A stretch of 64,000 nucleotides of DNA. Source: Ilyonectria destructans. Its lineage: Eukaryota > Ascomycota > Sordariomycetes > Hypocreales > Nectriaceae. The notes under the pieces are model-generated. The model saw only the letters and a program-made list of their open reading frames with translations. It had not been told where the DNA came from and made no database searches. Position 1 is the first letter of the stretch; every line of letters begins with the position of its first letter. The position numbers and the translations under genes were made by a program. The DNA lies in NCBI GenBank assembly GCA_020740775.1, contig JAHEWK010000002.1, forward strand, positions 2,294,001 through 2,358,000. The letters run 5' to 3'. This document shows, piece by piece, positions 33,814 through 45,852 of this stretch.

Positions 33814-36089
33814 TCAGTCGATTTTAGCGTTGGCCAGACTCTTGGCCGACGGGTTGCTCAAGTTGTTGACCTGCTTCACATCGGCCCTCTTGTACTTGCC
33901 TTGCTTCCGTAGCCTCTTCCTCGCCACCATGACGGGGACTGAGCTCTTGGTAACCAAGTAGTTTGAGAAAGATCCAAGAATAACACTGTCCTCTCGTTAG
34001 CGCTGTATCCATTCAATACCAGCAAGCAATACATACCCCTTCAATGCACTTCGGCCTCGGCTTCCAATAACAACCAAAGTGGGGCTGACCAGATCAATTA
34101 CCTCCGTAATCAAATGTTTGGGGTTTTTGCAGTGCAGCACTTCTACAATGACGCGGACTTGTAGATGCGTCTTCCTGAGGAGGCGCAGAACTCGGTCGGT
34201 GATGTCCTTGACTGCTCGGCGACGGTCCTCGGCAGCTCCGTTGCGGTCTCCACGACTCGACGGCGCAGGCGAAGTGTTGGGGGTACTGGCCCTAGAGTCT
34301 CCCCGCAAGTGCATGGCGGATGCGCGTACGAAATCCGGGACTGCAGTCATGGTTTGTGGTTGGCTCTTGGAGTTTGCGACGCTGTTGAGGGCTGCGGCCT
34401 GCTCCCTCATTGCCTTGGGGTCATCTGGTACCACGGGACAGTCGGCTCCAGCGATACCTGTTTCCTCGTCGACGCAATAGATGGCAAGGAGCGTGTCTCC
34501 GTCTCTCAACACAGTGCCAATGGCCCACTCAAGTGCGTGAGTTGACTCTTCGCTGAGATCCGTCGCAACTAGGTACTTTCGGAGTCGGTGATGTTCGTCT
34601 TCAGCCGCCTGGGCAATCTTGGCATACTCTCCGCGGTAGATGATGCGGATGGCACGGTGAGCCTCGGGGTTGGCGATGACGTTGGTCATGGAGAATGAAA
34701 GCTTCTGAGCTCTCTTGATGTCGTCCATGTCGGCCTCCTCGTCCGAGCCAATCATGGATGCCGTTGCCGAGCCCGGCTCTTGGTCGTAGCTGGTATTGGG
34801 ATGCACAGAATTCTTTGACGGTTTGACGTTGTCGCCAGAAGGATTGGTTACCTTAATTTCAGGCTCTGACAGAAGGGATCGATACACATATTTGGGTTGC
34901 TGTGATGCGACTTCAGTTCCTAGATGAATTGTCAGTCTCCTAGAGTCAAAACAGGAGTGGGACACTTACGCTCTTCCTCTGCAGCGGCAAGGAGACTCAT
35001 CGTCTTCCTAGTGCGCTTGTTTGACGACGACCTAGGCTCATTGTCTACAGTCTCGTCATCGCCATCAGCCTTGGCATCGGGGTTCAAGGACCGCGGGTCC
35101 TTTTTACGCCCGCGATCCTCATCGTCCGAGGAGAATGGCTCATCGTCTTCACTGGATCCAAGGTGTTCACCATCAGGGCCCATGTAGTCCTTGATCAATC
35201 TGCCCTTGTTGCGCGAGTCGCTTTGCTTACGTCCTGGCAGCTGTGACAGGGTTCCTCCAGAAAAGGCAAGGTTGGCATCAGAAAGCCGGCGATATGCGTT
35301 ACTGATGTCGAGCACTTGGCCATCATCGAGGATCGCCGTGCCAGGGATTACCTTGGGCGAGAAAGAGGCGGGAGACCTCGAGCGTGAAGAGATCCGTTTA
35401 CTGTTATTGGGAGACTTGGATTTGTTGCCACCAAGACGACCGCCAAAGGACTGGTGACGGCCACGGTCGCCAGGGATCTGGAGGGCACTCAAGTCGCCTC
35501 CCCTCAGAGCCTCGGCGATGGCACCAGCAGATTGCCTCTTGCCACCCTGGGTGTTTCTCTTCGGCAACTGGCCAGTGGTTGGGGAGAGAATGCCAGAGAA
35601 CTGGTAATCAGAGGTAGGGTCATTACGTCCAACCGATGCTCGAGGGCCAAAGTCGACGGGCTTTGTCGCCGCATCAGAAAAGCTCCGCAGGTGCAAAGCA
35701 CTGCCGGGGCCTTGAGCTTTGACCAACTCAGCATGGTGGGCAACGGGGGAATTGGGCGTCGTGCTGGTGCCAGGGAGTTTTGAAGGGCCGGCCGGGGGCG
35801 ATTCTGGGTCCAACATGCTTCTCGCATTCGACGGAGGCGGGGAGCTGGTATCAAGCATGCTTCTGATTGGAGCTCTTCGAGGCGAGCTTGGGGCTGGGTT
35901 GTTGCCAATGTCCAACATGCTTCGGACGGGCGATCGTGGAGTCGTATATGGCGATGCGGACCGCATCCGCTCTGGGGAGGCGTTTGGGTTCGGGTTGGGC
36001 CGAGCCCTGTTCTCTAGTAGAGCGAGGACTTCCTTACGCTCCATGTCGAGCATGGCCTCGATGCTCATGGGCTGCTGATTGTGCGACAT
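33814..36089 (-). CDS. Large protein with C-terminal universal stress protein (USP) domain
   Basis: Three exons, 36089-34970, 34919-34037 and 33985-33814, 724 residues; introns of 50 and 51 nt keep frame. The N-terminal 370 residues are disordered, Ser/Pro/Arg/Asn-rich, with a repeated short motif (AMLD, then RSMLD three times within about 90 residues) and a DDE/acidic stretch (SSEDDEPFSSDDEDRGRKKD). The USP domain runs from about residue 485 (RKYLVATDLSEESTHALEWA) to 695 and is split by a Ser/Pro/Gln-rich insert. Its end, VIGSRGRSALKGVILGSFSN, fits the ATP-binding USP pattern G-x2-G-x9-G-S exactly across intron 2. The tail is basic (KRLRKQGKYKRADVKQVNNL). It is likely an ATP-binding regulatory protein under phosphorylation control; the pathway is unknown. 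The ATG at 36089 was preferred over an in-frame TTG further up. Confidence 0.9.
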
Positions 36090-36746
36090 GATGGCGGTTT
36101 CGTCGTCCAATTGCTTCTATGAGCTGGAGGCTTGCGGTTGCAGGGTGGGAGTTTTGACGACGGGATATGGAATGCGGGGAACGAGTTGTAGAGTCTGTTG
36201 AAGGAATCGGCGATTCGCGAGATGGAGGGAGGCGAAGCAAGATGAATATGATAGAGGCGTCGTGGGCGCACAACGCTCGGGCTTAGCGAGGGAACTTTGG
36301 ATGGAGGCGCTGAGATGTCGAGGCAGGCCAAGCGAGCATGGCGTTTCCAGCAACGGGCGGGCGACTCGGTGACGGGCGCCGTTCAGAGCATGGCGCAAAC
36401 GGGGAACTTGGGTAGCGAGAAGTTGTATGTGTGATTCGGTGAGCGAGGAGCTAATGGGCGTCGGCGATAGGACGACCACGCTTCGGGCGAGGGTCCTCAG
36501 GCAGCAGTTTACGAGATAAAGCGTCGGTCGGCCGCGTGTGGTGGTGATGCGAGACGTGATCGGGTGACGAGCCGGAGAGAGCGAGGGTTTGGGATGGAGA
36601 AGAATGGAGAAGAATGCCGTCTCGACGTGGGGAGGCTGGGCGCCCGAGTGGAGGGGAGGGGCTGTTCAGTGCCACTGAGTGCTCCGCCGTGGCCACGCAC
36701 TAGGGCGCTTTCGACCCTTTGAGTAGTGACGGTGCGTCTCAGCGAA

Positions 36747-36776
36747 GAGCCTTAACGAGCCTTAACGAGCCTTAAC
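36747..36776. repeat. 10-bp tandem repeat GAGCCTTAAC
   Basis: Three exact tandem copies upstream of the USP gene. Confidence 0.9.
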
Positions 36777-36813
36777 AATGAGCTAAACAGGGCGACGGGT
36801 GTTCTAGAGCCCT

Positions 36814-36840
36814 CCACTACACCCACTACACCCACTACAC
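36814..36840. repeat. 9-bp tandem repeat CCACTACAC
   Basis: Three exact tandem copies, 38 nt after the previous repeat array. Confidence 0.9.
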
Positions 36841-36843
36841 CAC

Positions 36844-38743
36844 TGCGTTACTAGGTACCGTGCCGCACACCGTCGGGGCTTCACCTCGAGGGCAATGGAC
36901 ATCTCGAGTGATTCTCGGCAATGACTCGGTTTCGGGCCTCCTCCACTCGCCAAACATGCTCCCCGCAATCAGAGCATTTCTTCCCCGCCATGGGAAACAA
37001 TTTCAACATCCACCAAGGCAGCTGTCATGTGAAGCTCTCAGGGTCTAATCGTCATTTCGTCATTGCACAATCAATGGCTCAAGCCTCCCGCCACACCTTG
37101 GCCATTATTTGCCTTTGGGTCCCAATACCGGTACTCGGATCCCCAAGTACAAAAAAGCCCCGTGCGATTTCGTATGTTCGCCATGCCCAGCAGCAAACCC
37201 AGGCCCTTTCAGCGTCATCGACTCCCATGACTCCCAACTTTGCCGTCATGGGCTGAGCCAATCCCAACCAACATCCCACTAAGGCAGCACTGGCTCCGGG
37301 GCTGCAGAGCGGTACGTACATACGGATAGAGCCGTGGGAATACCGCTTTTGACAGTGAATACCATCAATCCCTTGAATAAGCTTAATGGGAGCTGAAACT
37401 TCCGAGGCTTAAACCGAAACTCTCTGGAAGAAACCGCATATTCTGTTAAGCCACAGTATTCAACTGCAGTCCTTGTAAAGCACGAGATCGTACCGAGGGC
37501 TGTTTCGGGCCGTTGCAGTCGTCGACGCACACCGCAAACCACCATACTTGAAAACTATCCGCATCCTGGGAAATGCCACGCTCCCGAGGCGACCCGATCC
37601 CATCCTCACCCTAACATACATACCCTACATACGCGAGTGCATGAACGCATCCTCTCAAAGTCAACTGCACAGCCAAACCCCGACCGACTTTTCCCTCGGT
37701 GGAGACGGGTACCGACGTCCCGTCTTCTACCGAGTCTACCCATATCATTCGGGATCCGGAAAGGCTCAATCGCCGCTGAATAAGATCCATCAAAGTTCAC
37801 CACACAAGCAATATCTACTCTGCAATAATGCCGAAAGTTCGCTACCCACTGCCGACGGTACTACACCCCTATTAACCCTGTCGCCTAAGTAAAAAGCTAA
37901 TCCGATAGTTTTTCGCGCAAAGAATTTTTAAGTGACGTTACGCAGGGTTCATCCAGCGCGAGTGCAGTGTTGATCTCGTGCTCAAGGTCACTTCGTAATT
38001 ATTGAGAAGTGGCTTTAAAGTAGCTATTATTGTAACTGAATTACCCGAGACTCGCCAAGATTATACGCTCAATGATTTTTTCTCAACTATGTCTACCTCG
38101 ATATAGGAGGGGAGCGAGGCAGAAAATTCGCACAGTGAGGAAAACACAATATGGGTATATTGAAGCTCATGCCATACAACACAGTAATTCACGCTTGTAT
38201 AGTAGCAAATTTGCGCGGTGGTTTAGCGGCAGAAAGGGACCAAAACCAACACCCAACTCATTAACTTACCCTAGAGGAAATACATAGAATAAGGTTGGCC
38301 CGAAGCTGCACTAGACTACGCGTATAAGGTCGGATGGATCTATAGCCTATATCTCCTAATAGGAAAGCATCTCATGAGATAACTTAGAATATTAGGTCGA
38401 TCGTAGTAAATTCCACTGGCAAGGTTTCGATAAGGCCCACGGCAGCCCGAAATCTGACGGGGTGGAAGACGGAGGTCGGATAAGGATCGTAGCGGCAGTC
38501 AAAATAGACTCAGAAAAGTCTCTCAAAATAAAGACAACGAATTAATTCATTGACTCATACAATAAGTCTCGAGCTCTCTAGGTCTCTCTGACTTCTAGGA
38601 AACAAATCTCAAAAATAAAATAAAACGCGATGATTCCTGCCCTCTGTCTGCAGCCATCTCTCCCTTTTATCCCCGAGATGTCTCAGTAGCGACCGGCTAG
38701 TCCCTGACCGCCCATGACAGTGACAAAAGCAGTAGAAAGAGTT
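36844..38743. other. Intergenic, partly AT-rich, no gene seen
   Basis: From about 37890 to 38720 the DNA is AT-rich and resembles mutated repeat sequence, but no transposase, reverse transcriptase or paired terminal repeat was recognised. Nothing else is supported. Confidence 0.45.
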
Positions 38744-41182
38744 TTAACCAGAACCCTTACAACTCAAATCAATGCCAGATGCCCGACTCACGGCATTCCC
38801 TACACAACTCTTCTGAAAGACACCAGTGCGGAATTTAGCGGTCCACTCACGTCCGTCGTCGCCAAGACCGTATTCAAAGCTCCATGTGTCAGGTAGCGGT
38901 GCGCAGCCCTTGAGCTCGTCCAGGAGCGACTCGCCATTGTCGGAACTTGCCCAACCGTGGCCCCAGACCCAATACTCATTGAAAAGTACCTTGTAGGTAC
39001 TGTCGCAGCCGGCCTGCTTGCCATCCTCGGCAGCTGCACGTAGCGAACCGGGGGAAACACGATACGTAGAGCCACCGACAGTTGTCACGCCTCCGCCCTT
39101 GTAGTTCGCTGGGTTGGCGCCGGAGGGGTTGTCACAGCCGTCTACGGCCATCATGAGGTACTTGGCGCAGTCCTCTCTGTGCTGTTTGACTTTCAGACCT
39201 GGTTCAGAGTCTATAGATAGGGTAACCTTGTTGGGCGTTCCCTCGTTGTAAGTGCGTGAGATGGAGATCGAATTACGTTGTAAACCATCCTGCACTTCTG
39301 CGCCGGGGCAGAAGTCGTTCTCAATGAGGTTCTTTACGTCGCCGCGTTCAACGTAAATATCGTCCTCAAGGTTGTTGCACTCGACATTTTCCTTGGCAAT
39401 GTTTTCCTCAGTGACGCCGTTCCAGATCACGCGGATGCCCGGTACTCGCTCCCAGCCTCCCTTGTCAGATTGGAGGTAGGCCTTAAGGTTCCTGACGAGG
39501 TTACCGTCGCTGGTATCGAAGGGCACCGTTTCGTACGAGAGAAGATTGGCGATCTCGCCAGCGACCAGCGGCGTGGCTGAATAAGTCATGGTCAGCGTGC
39601 AACTATGCTCAAGTGGGACAACCGCAGGGACATACCAAACGATGTACCATCCATCTCCATAGCGCTATCTTCGTCCTTTGGCAAGCAACGAATGTCTTCT
39701 CCCAGGGCGTGAATAGTCACGTGAGGGCCAGCTTGAGAGAATTCGGACCGTTCGCCTTCAGAATTGACAGAACCGACAATAATGAGGGGGAGGTCAGGCC
39801 CCTCGAGTAGTGCTGGATACTCGTCCACCTCCGGACTGTTGGAATCGTCTTCGATGTTGCCTGCGTTGCAAACAAAAGGGACATCTCTGGCGAATAGGTT
39901 CTCCAGTTTCGCCCTAACGCTCCCTATCAGATCATCCTCCCACTCCTTGCCCATACCGAGAGACATGGTGACAACACTTTTCTTGCGTCGTTCGGGATTT
40001 TCGTCGAGGTCCCGTATTATCAGCTTTAGTGCTTCCTGGAACTCCATGGAATCAATGTGGTTGAGCTTGACTACGACAAGAGTGGCCTTCTTGGAAGCGC
40101 CAAATTGGGCTCCGAGTGCTTTCCCCGCGGTGCAGGTGCTGTGGGATGGTAGGTCTTCCTCCTCGCCATCATCGAAACCATCGTCATCATCTGTTGAAGG
40201 ATCTTTATGGTTTTCGATCGCCTTTGGGGTTAGGAGGTGCTTTGAGGCAACATTTGGAAATTCCTGATTTCGTTACTTGACTGATCGAGTGACTTGGGGG
40301 ACTAACCTACGTTGCTTCGAGCCTTGAAGGCTACACCTGTCTCGATATGATATACGTAGCTTGCTCCTCCCGCATGGCTTTCGTATATATAGTTCTTGAG
40401 GTCCTTCAAGACTGGGATTGTGCTAGAAGTGAAAGCTGATTAGCATTGTATGGCAGTAGTGTCAACTACACACACCTGGGCTGGCTGATGGCGACCAACT
40501 CGAGAACAGCGTTCTTTTGCGTCTCGTACATGATATCTCGCTTTTTCAAGGGGCTTGATAGCTTCGGAGACGTTGATGGTTTTGTAAGTCCTCGGATCAT
40601 GCGACCTCGCCTACCTCTATGAACTCGACCCACGGATTTAACGCCATCGATCCCCTCGACTTGCCTCACCTGGTCAATAGTCAATTCGGCCGACCAGCTC
40701 TCAATCATGTCATCCATGTGGCTTTCCCTAACCTTGTCGTTGAGAAGGACCTCGAGGGATGCGCTAGTTGCCTTGCACTGATCCTGGTTGTCGCGATCCA
40801 TGGGGTAGATTGTGAATCTGCCTTCTATAACAGTGTTCTTTCGCCGCCGCTGTTTTTCTTGATGTGCAGGAATCTCAAACTTGACAATGCGAACAATGCC
40901 ATCATAGCCCTCTAGCTTGGCGACTTCGCTTGGCGATGCTTCGACTGTCCAAGATATCAAATTCTCACTGACATCTGCCCAAGGGTGGAGGTCATTATTC
41001 TGGACAGTTGACTTGATGAAGTCGACGGTTGCAGAGACATCGGTGCCTTCTTTGGGAAACACGGTGTAGAGGTCTTTGCCAGGCTCGGGGGTTCTTTCAG
41101 ATGCAAGACTCACGTTAGCGGTAGTTGACAACGGGAATAGGACCAAGAGAAGCCAGGGCAAAATGAACATGTGGAAATTCAT
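38744..41182 (-). CDS. Secreted subtilisin-like (S8) protein with Cys-rich C-terminus
   Basis: Four exons, 41182-40476, 40422-40311, 40263-39636 and 39576-38744, 759 residues, introns 47-59 nt. The ATG at 41182 gives a signal peptide (MNFHMFILPWLLLVLFPLST); an ATG at 41296 would bury it. Two propeptide-like stretches follow, ending in a KKRD basic site. The S8 core has YVYHIETGVAF at the catalytic Asp block (Glu replaces Asp), DLPSHSTCTAGKALGAQFGA with the catalytic His, FVCNAGNIEDDS with the oxyanion Asn, and EMDGTSFATPLVAGEIANLL with the Ser, the last rebuilt by splicing. The C-terminal 200 residues contain about six Cys (DCAKYLMMAVDGCDNPSGAN, GCAPLPDTW, SCVGNAV, LSCKG), a pattern of fungal secreted proteins. 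Activity is uncertain because of the Asp-to-Glu change. Confidence 0.85.
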
Positions 41183-42134
41183 CTTGAGCGTTCGTGAAGA
41201 AGAGTGATTGATTTTTGGCAGCTTTGAGTTATGTCTCAATTTCCCTTTCTCCAAGGGGGTATACTGAGCTATATATGTTGAAGAAAGGCCTTTCATATCC
41301 TTGAACCGTGAACGTACCTAGATTGTGCGCTTGTCGTCGCGGAGGCACCTTGGTTAGAGGACATGATGGGCACGAAGTTTAGGCGTATGTGCTCTTGGGT
41401 CGTTCGGAATACTCGGGTGTTACTCTTGTAGGCAGAAGTGCCGGATCAGATGATAACTTGGACGCAAGTTCAATGTGTCTCAAGTGTTTGGGGAGCCTCG
41501 TCGGGTAGAAGTTGCACGGAGGAGAGAAAGTCGTACGAGGAGGCAGAGGAGTCTGGTCTTATAGCCGCTGGGAGGCGAAATAGCCTCTTAAGATACATTA
41601 GGTCTAACTCTTTCTTACAGCACCAGAGAGTTTATTAATTGAATTTAATGCTATAAATATGATGGAGCAATAGGTCCTTGAACGGTCGATGAATATTAGA
41701 TATTTCCACTTTGTATTCCCAGTGATGTGATTTGAAGTAACGTTTCATCTTCCGCCGGCCCGAATGTGTAGAATGCAGAAGACACAGGTACATAGCCAGA
41801 GAAACACTATAGCCATACACATGAGAAAATACATCTTGTGCATATGCTTTGTGATTCTCAAAGGCAAACTGCTTCCACAAAATTACCAAACTTTAATTGT
41901 TATTGCCCGAAGAGGGCCCGAAGCTTCGTAACGCATTTCAAGACGGCAGTTTTCTTGTATTACCAACCTGATAGACATTATTTACTAAAGTGAAGATGGG
42001 TACCTGGACTTTCGCGCTGTTGGACGTAACAAGACGATTACAGAGGCACGTTGGTATGACTACTATGGAGCCACCAGCTTGTGCTTCTGGTCAAACACGG
42101 CAGTAAGACGGTAGTATAGGTACGCATATGGGTG

Positions 42135-42432
42135 TATTAGTGTAAGGGCAGTGCAAACTCGGCACCCGTGGATTATCTGCATTCGCTGGGGTTAGCACAA
42201 AACGACACCAACCCGTCCAACATAATGGTCAAGGACGGGATGCCGATCTTAATAGATTTCGGGTCCTACCAGCCTTATGGAACACATCTGCAGTCACTTG
42301 GGACGTCTGGATGGTACGAGGAGTTTCACATCCGAGAAGAAGCATGATACCTATGCTTTTGGGAAACTATGAGAGTGGTTTCAAGAGAAGGAGTTGAAGG
42401 CTGAGAAAACCGAGAATGAGGGAGAGAAATGA
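42135..42432 (+). pseudogene. Broken protein-kinase catalytic-lobe relic
   Basis: Plus-strand frame from 42141 reads PVDYLHSLGLAQNDTNPSNI, MVKDGMPILIDFGSYQPYG and LGTSGWYEEFHIREEA, then a stop at 42345. After a one-base shift it resumes as KKHDTYAFGKL, a TGA, then EWFQEKELKAEK. This is the catalytic loop (ND.NPSN in place of the usual HxDIxPSN form), the metal loop (IDFGS for DFG), the activation-segment GW(Y) and the following helix of a small fungal protein kinase. The catalytic-loop His is Gln, and the frame is broken twice, one stop probably from a CGA-to-TGA change. No N-lobe was found upstream. It is a non-functional remnant. Confidence 0.6.
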
Positions 42433-42640
42433 CATCGCTTGATAGAGAGAAACTAATGCGATTATCATGTGTTGTACTGCTTTGATCTATCTCGTAGTGC
42501 TCGTAATCGTCAGCCTCACGCTGTGAGTCTACGGGCGGTTAGGACTGGCGCTGGGATTACGTAGAAACCTCGTCTTTCTATCCAAGGCTGGTATAGTTAC
42601 ACGTTTTAACACACCTATTGTACAACCCGCTTCATGCTGT

Positions 42641-43821
42641 TTACATCTTCTTCTTGACCTTGAGCTTGTTGGACCCAACGTTGGCTCGGGCCGCCGTGCC
42701 CAGCTTGTGGATCTGCTTCCGCTTCTCCCACACGCCCGACCGTCCCTCCACGACGGCGACGATCTCCTCGGCTATCCGGGTGGGGAACTGCTTGCGTCCA
42801 CTGCCCTTCGAGGGCTTCTTGTTGACCACGTCGAGGATCCACTGGAAGGCGATACGCCGGCGCTGTCGGACGGCGAGGGGCACGGGCAGTTCGAGGGCGC
42901 GGCCACCACCGCCTGCGCCGGAGACGTTGCGGATCTTCAGGAGCGGCGCTACCGAGTCGATGGCAACGGTGATGTAGAGGATGGGGTTGAGGGGGAGGTG
43001 GGCGGCCGGCGGGGTTCCGGGCAGGAGGGGGAATTTCGGGCTGTAGATCGGCGCGGGCGCGGTTCGGAGAAAGTTCATGACGGTAGCCATGTTCTAATTC
43101 GCAAGTTAGCGGACCGTATGTCAATTGATTTTTCCGCAGTTGCACATACCCGCTGCGCAACGCTCAGCTTGCCGTCCCGCATCAGGAGTCGCGTGATCTG
43201 CTCCAGGACAGGGTGGTATCGCTTCTTCTGGTTGAAGCCTTCGGGCCACGGCCGCCTGGGAAGTCCAAACTTGTGCCCGGGGTTTTGCAGTCCTCCCTCC
43301 TCCTCCTCCTCCGCGACAAGGTCGGCTTGTTCTGCCGCTGCCACAAGAGCCTCTGCCTCCTCGGCGGGTGGGATCATGCCTTCGCGGTAGAGGGTTTCCT
43401 CCTGGGCCTGTGTTAAACCGCCCTCGCCCTGGCTCGTCACCGTGCGGCCGCCGTAAAAGAGTTGCTCGAGAGTTGCATCGTCCAGAGTTTCGATATTGGA
43501 CTCGTTTGTGGAAGATATCACCTGGAACCATTCTCGTTAGTCCCACACCTAGCGCAATGCCCAGTTCCCAATTCCTACCTTGGATTCTCCATTCTCAACA
43601 GGCGCACTGGCGGCACTGGCCTCCTTCGATTCCACCTGCGATTGGGGCTGCTCGGCGTTTTTGGAGTTGTCAATCGGTTTCGGCGGTTGCTTGTCTCCTT
43701 CGTTTGAGTACCATCGGGTTCGGGGAAGCGAGTTGACAAACGGCTCGGTTCGGGGGGCGATGGGTCTCGACCGAATTGCGAGAGCTCTACATGCGCCCCA
43801 GATCCTCAATCTTGGAGACAT
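42641..43821 (-). CDS. RSM7: Mitochondrial small-subunit ribosomal protein uS7m
   Basis: Three exons, 43821-43579, 43521-43150 and 43093-42641, 355 residues; both introns (57 and 56 nt) have clean GTA..AG ends. The start MSPRLRIWGACRALAIRSR is an Arg-rich mitochondrial presequence ending near RTRWYSNE. The central part is an acidic linker. The S7 core begins at about residue 155 (KFGLPRRPWPEGFNQKKRYH, then LEQITRLLMRDGKLSVAQR) and continues across intron 2 through VPLAVRQRRRIAFQWILDVV and KQFPTRIAEEIVAVVEGRSG, ending in the basic KLKVKKKM. uS7 binds the 3' major domain of small-subunit rRNA. Length fits fungal uS7m. An upstream ATG in frame gives a poorer presequence. Confidence 0.94.
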
Positions 43822-45448
43822 GGCTGAGCTCCGCGTCACTGGCAACGTCTTAGAGCAGGGTAATTTACAGCCTCGTGGCTTCGCGTGGTCGATGGGTAAA
43901 TCCGTGATGAAAATTCCCCAGTCAGTCGAGCTCCACGGAACAGCAATATTCCGGCGTGCACAGCTCATCCAACCCACCGTCGGGCTGCTTACATAACACA
44001 CATTGCACTCTCGTCGTCTCAGTGGGGGTACGTACTATAACGCCGATTCAAACATCTCGATCTCGATAAGACAACGTTTCGGGACTTGAGGTGGAGGTTG
44101 CATCGCAGTGTCCTCGTGAACAGACTGTAACACGAAACCGGCAGTCCCTTCCGAGCTACGCGCATTGCAGACGATCCTCGGCAGTTACCGATATGACTTT
44201 CCCAACCTTTCCGGGCAACTCCCAATCCCCAACGTGTCAACCGTAGTACATTCTGTTCAGCTGAATATGTCGCCGCGGAGGCTCGAGGCGTTCATAGTCT
44301 GGCACGCCGGACCGGGGTAACTAGTCGATGCTCCCCATGCGTCCAAGCCAATGGCCCCCCTCCTACTAGGGGGCGTCGACCCTACCGCGTGGTTGTTGGA
44401 TTCACCGCATCTACACCTCAGCCGTGGCTTGGCCAGTATTAGTGCTTTTTCTCGTCCGCCCACCGGTCTGGCTATTTCCGGTATAGGAACACCAAAGAAG
44501 AAAGCTCTGATGGCGGTGAGAAGGTCCAATTGTTATCATCTCGAGTTGCTTGACCGGCGATCGCTTGTGCTCACCACCACGCCGGTCTGTGGCTGAACCT
44601 AAGGTGGGGGTCTGCAGGCCTTGACAGCAAAGATACGCTGCGTCATCCCAATACTCCTTTGTCATAGCGGTCGTGTCTAAATGGATGGGGGCCAAAAGGA
44701 GGCATGTGACACGCAGAGAAGGCGGTCATGGGCGAAACAGGCCTCGTCTTGCCCGCGACAGGGATGTTCCCGTGATTACTTCCATGTAATTTGTCACCGG
44801 CACAAAAATACCATTCACGCCACTTGTTTCGGATGACGGTATTGTAGACATTTGGTCATTGTAAGGCAGTAATCGTAACATTGAAATCTCGAGACCGATG
44901 GCTATTGATCCCCTCTGTCTGTATTTGTGATTCTGTAGTAGCTCTTTCCCATGTCCTGTCCCCCCAGCTCCCAAAGCAATTGATCAAACACACTTGATAT
45001 CCAATATTCAAGTAAGCTCTTCGAACCAAGGAAAAAAAAGAAATTTGTAAATGTGTGGATGCCTCGACATCGACAGATTCCAGACCATTGTCTCAAGCTT
45101 GGTACCGCGAGGCACATCTTCTTCTCTGTTCTTCTTTTCCAGAATTGTGCTCCAGCAGCGTCTATGGAACGTAGCTCCCAGCCTGTTAGTGGAGATGTAT
45201 CAAGCAATGCACCGATCCCATGGTGCCCGACTTTTTGGGTTCGCCATTGCCCCTTTGGCCAACTCCAGATGTGAAACTCGCCGACGTAAAAAAAGAAATG
45301 CGCAAAAGGAACCCGACAAACAGTAACTCCAGCCATAGATCAAGAGCAACATAGGTCTCAAATTGTCAAATGTCCAAATCAAAACAATGCACTGTCAACG
45401 TGTAGGAGAGGTCATTGTACCCCCAGGGAGCCGGTGAGCCAGCATGAT
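43822..45448. other. Intergenic, no gene seen
   Basis: Promoter of the uS7m gene and 3' flank of the dsRBM gene. No coding sequence recognised. Confidence 0.55.
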
Positions 45449-45852
45449 CTACCAGCCCCAAGATTGAACGGGGGAGCTGTCATTCGACGGCGTGGTCAGC
45501 CACGAGACGGCACACTCGGCAGCATCCTCTCGAGCATTGTTGAGGTTCTTGCCGTCGTACCAGTACCGGGCAGAGAGTGTCTTGCCGTGAACGGTCACTC
45601 TACTTGACCAAGCAGTGCGCCCACCTAAGTTGGTCAGAAGACATTCATGAGGTAGGGATGAGTACCGTAGGGCAACATACCACGACGGTCAGAAACGATC
45701 TGGAAAACTGGAGGGCGTAGTTGAGCATCGCGGCAAACCACTGGGATGCAATTAGTTTTATTCATCAGAGAAATAACGTGGTGGTGGTGGAGAAGCTCAC
45801 CCTCGAGTCGCTCCTGCCAGGGTCTGACTGGGGTAAGGCCTTGCATATCCAT
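45449..45852 (-). CDS. Small solo double-stranded-RNA-binding-motif (dsRBM) protein
   Basis: Three exons, 45852-45801, 45740-45681 and 45624-45449, 95 residues; the 60- and 56-nt introns have GTGAGC..CCCAG and GTATGT..CTTAG ends and both keep frame. Residues 9-80 have the alpha-beta-beta-beta-alpha layout of a dsRBM: PWQERLEVVCRDAQLRPPVF (helix 1 and the PxF turn), QIVSDRRGGRTAWSSRVTVH and GKTLSARYWYDGKNL (three strands), then NNAREDAAECAVSWL (helix 2). The basic KKxAK of helix 2 found in strong dsRNA binders is NNARE here. The rest is a short Ser/Pro tail ending QSWGW. No other domain is attached. It may bind structured RNA weakly or act through protein contacts; its role is unknown. It was found only by splicing, since no single exon is longer than 176 nt. 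Confidence 0.65.

Noticed and set aside
38400..38740. Possible solo LTR in AT-rich DNA before the protease gene
   Set aside because: No matching repeat end, target duplication or second copy in the window.
41183..41296. Upstream ATG of the subtilisin-like gene adding 38 residues
   Set aside because: It would place the signal peptide internally; the ATG at 41182 begins directly with a signal sequence.
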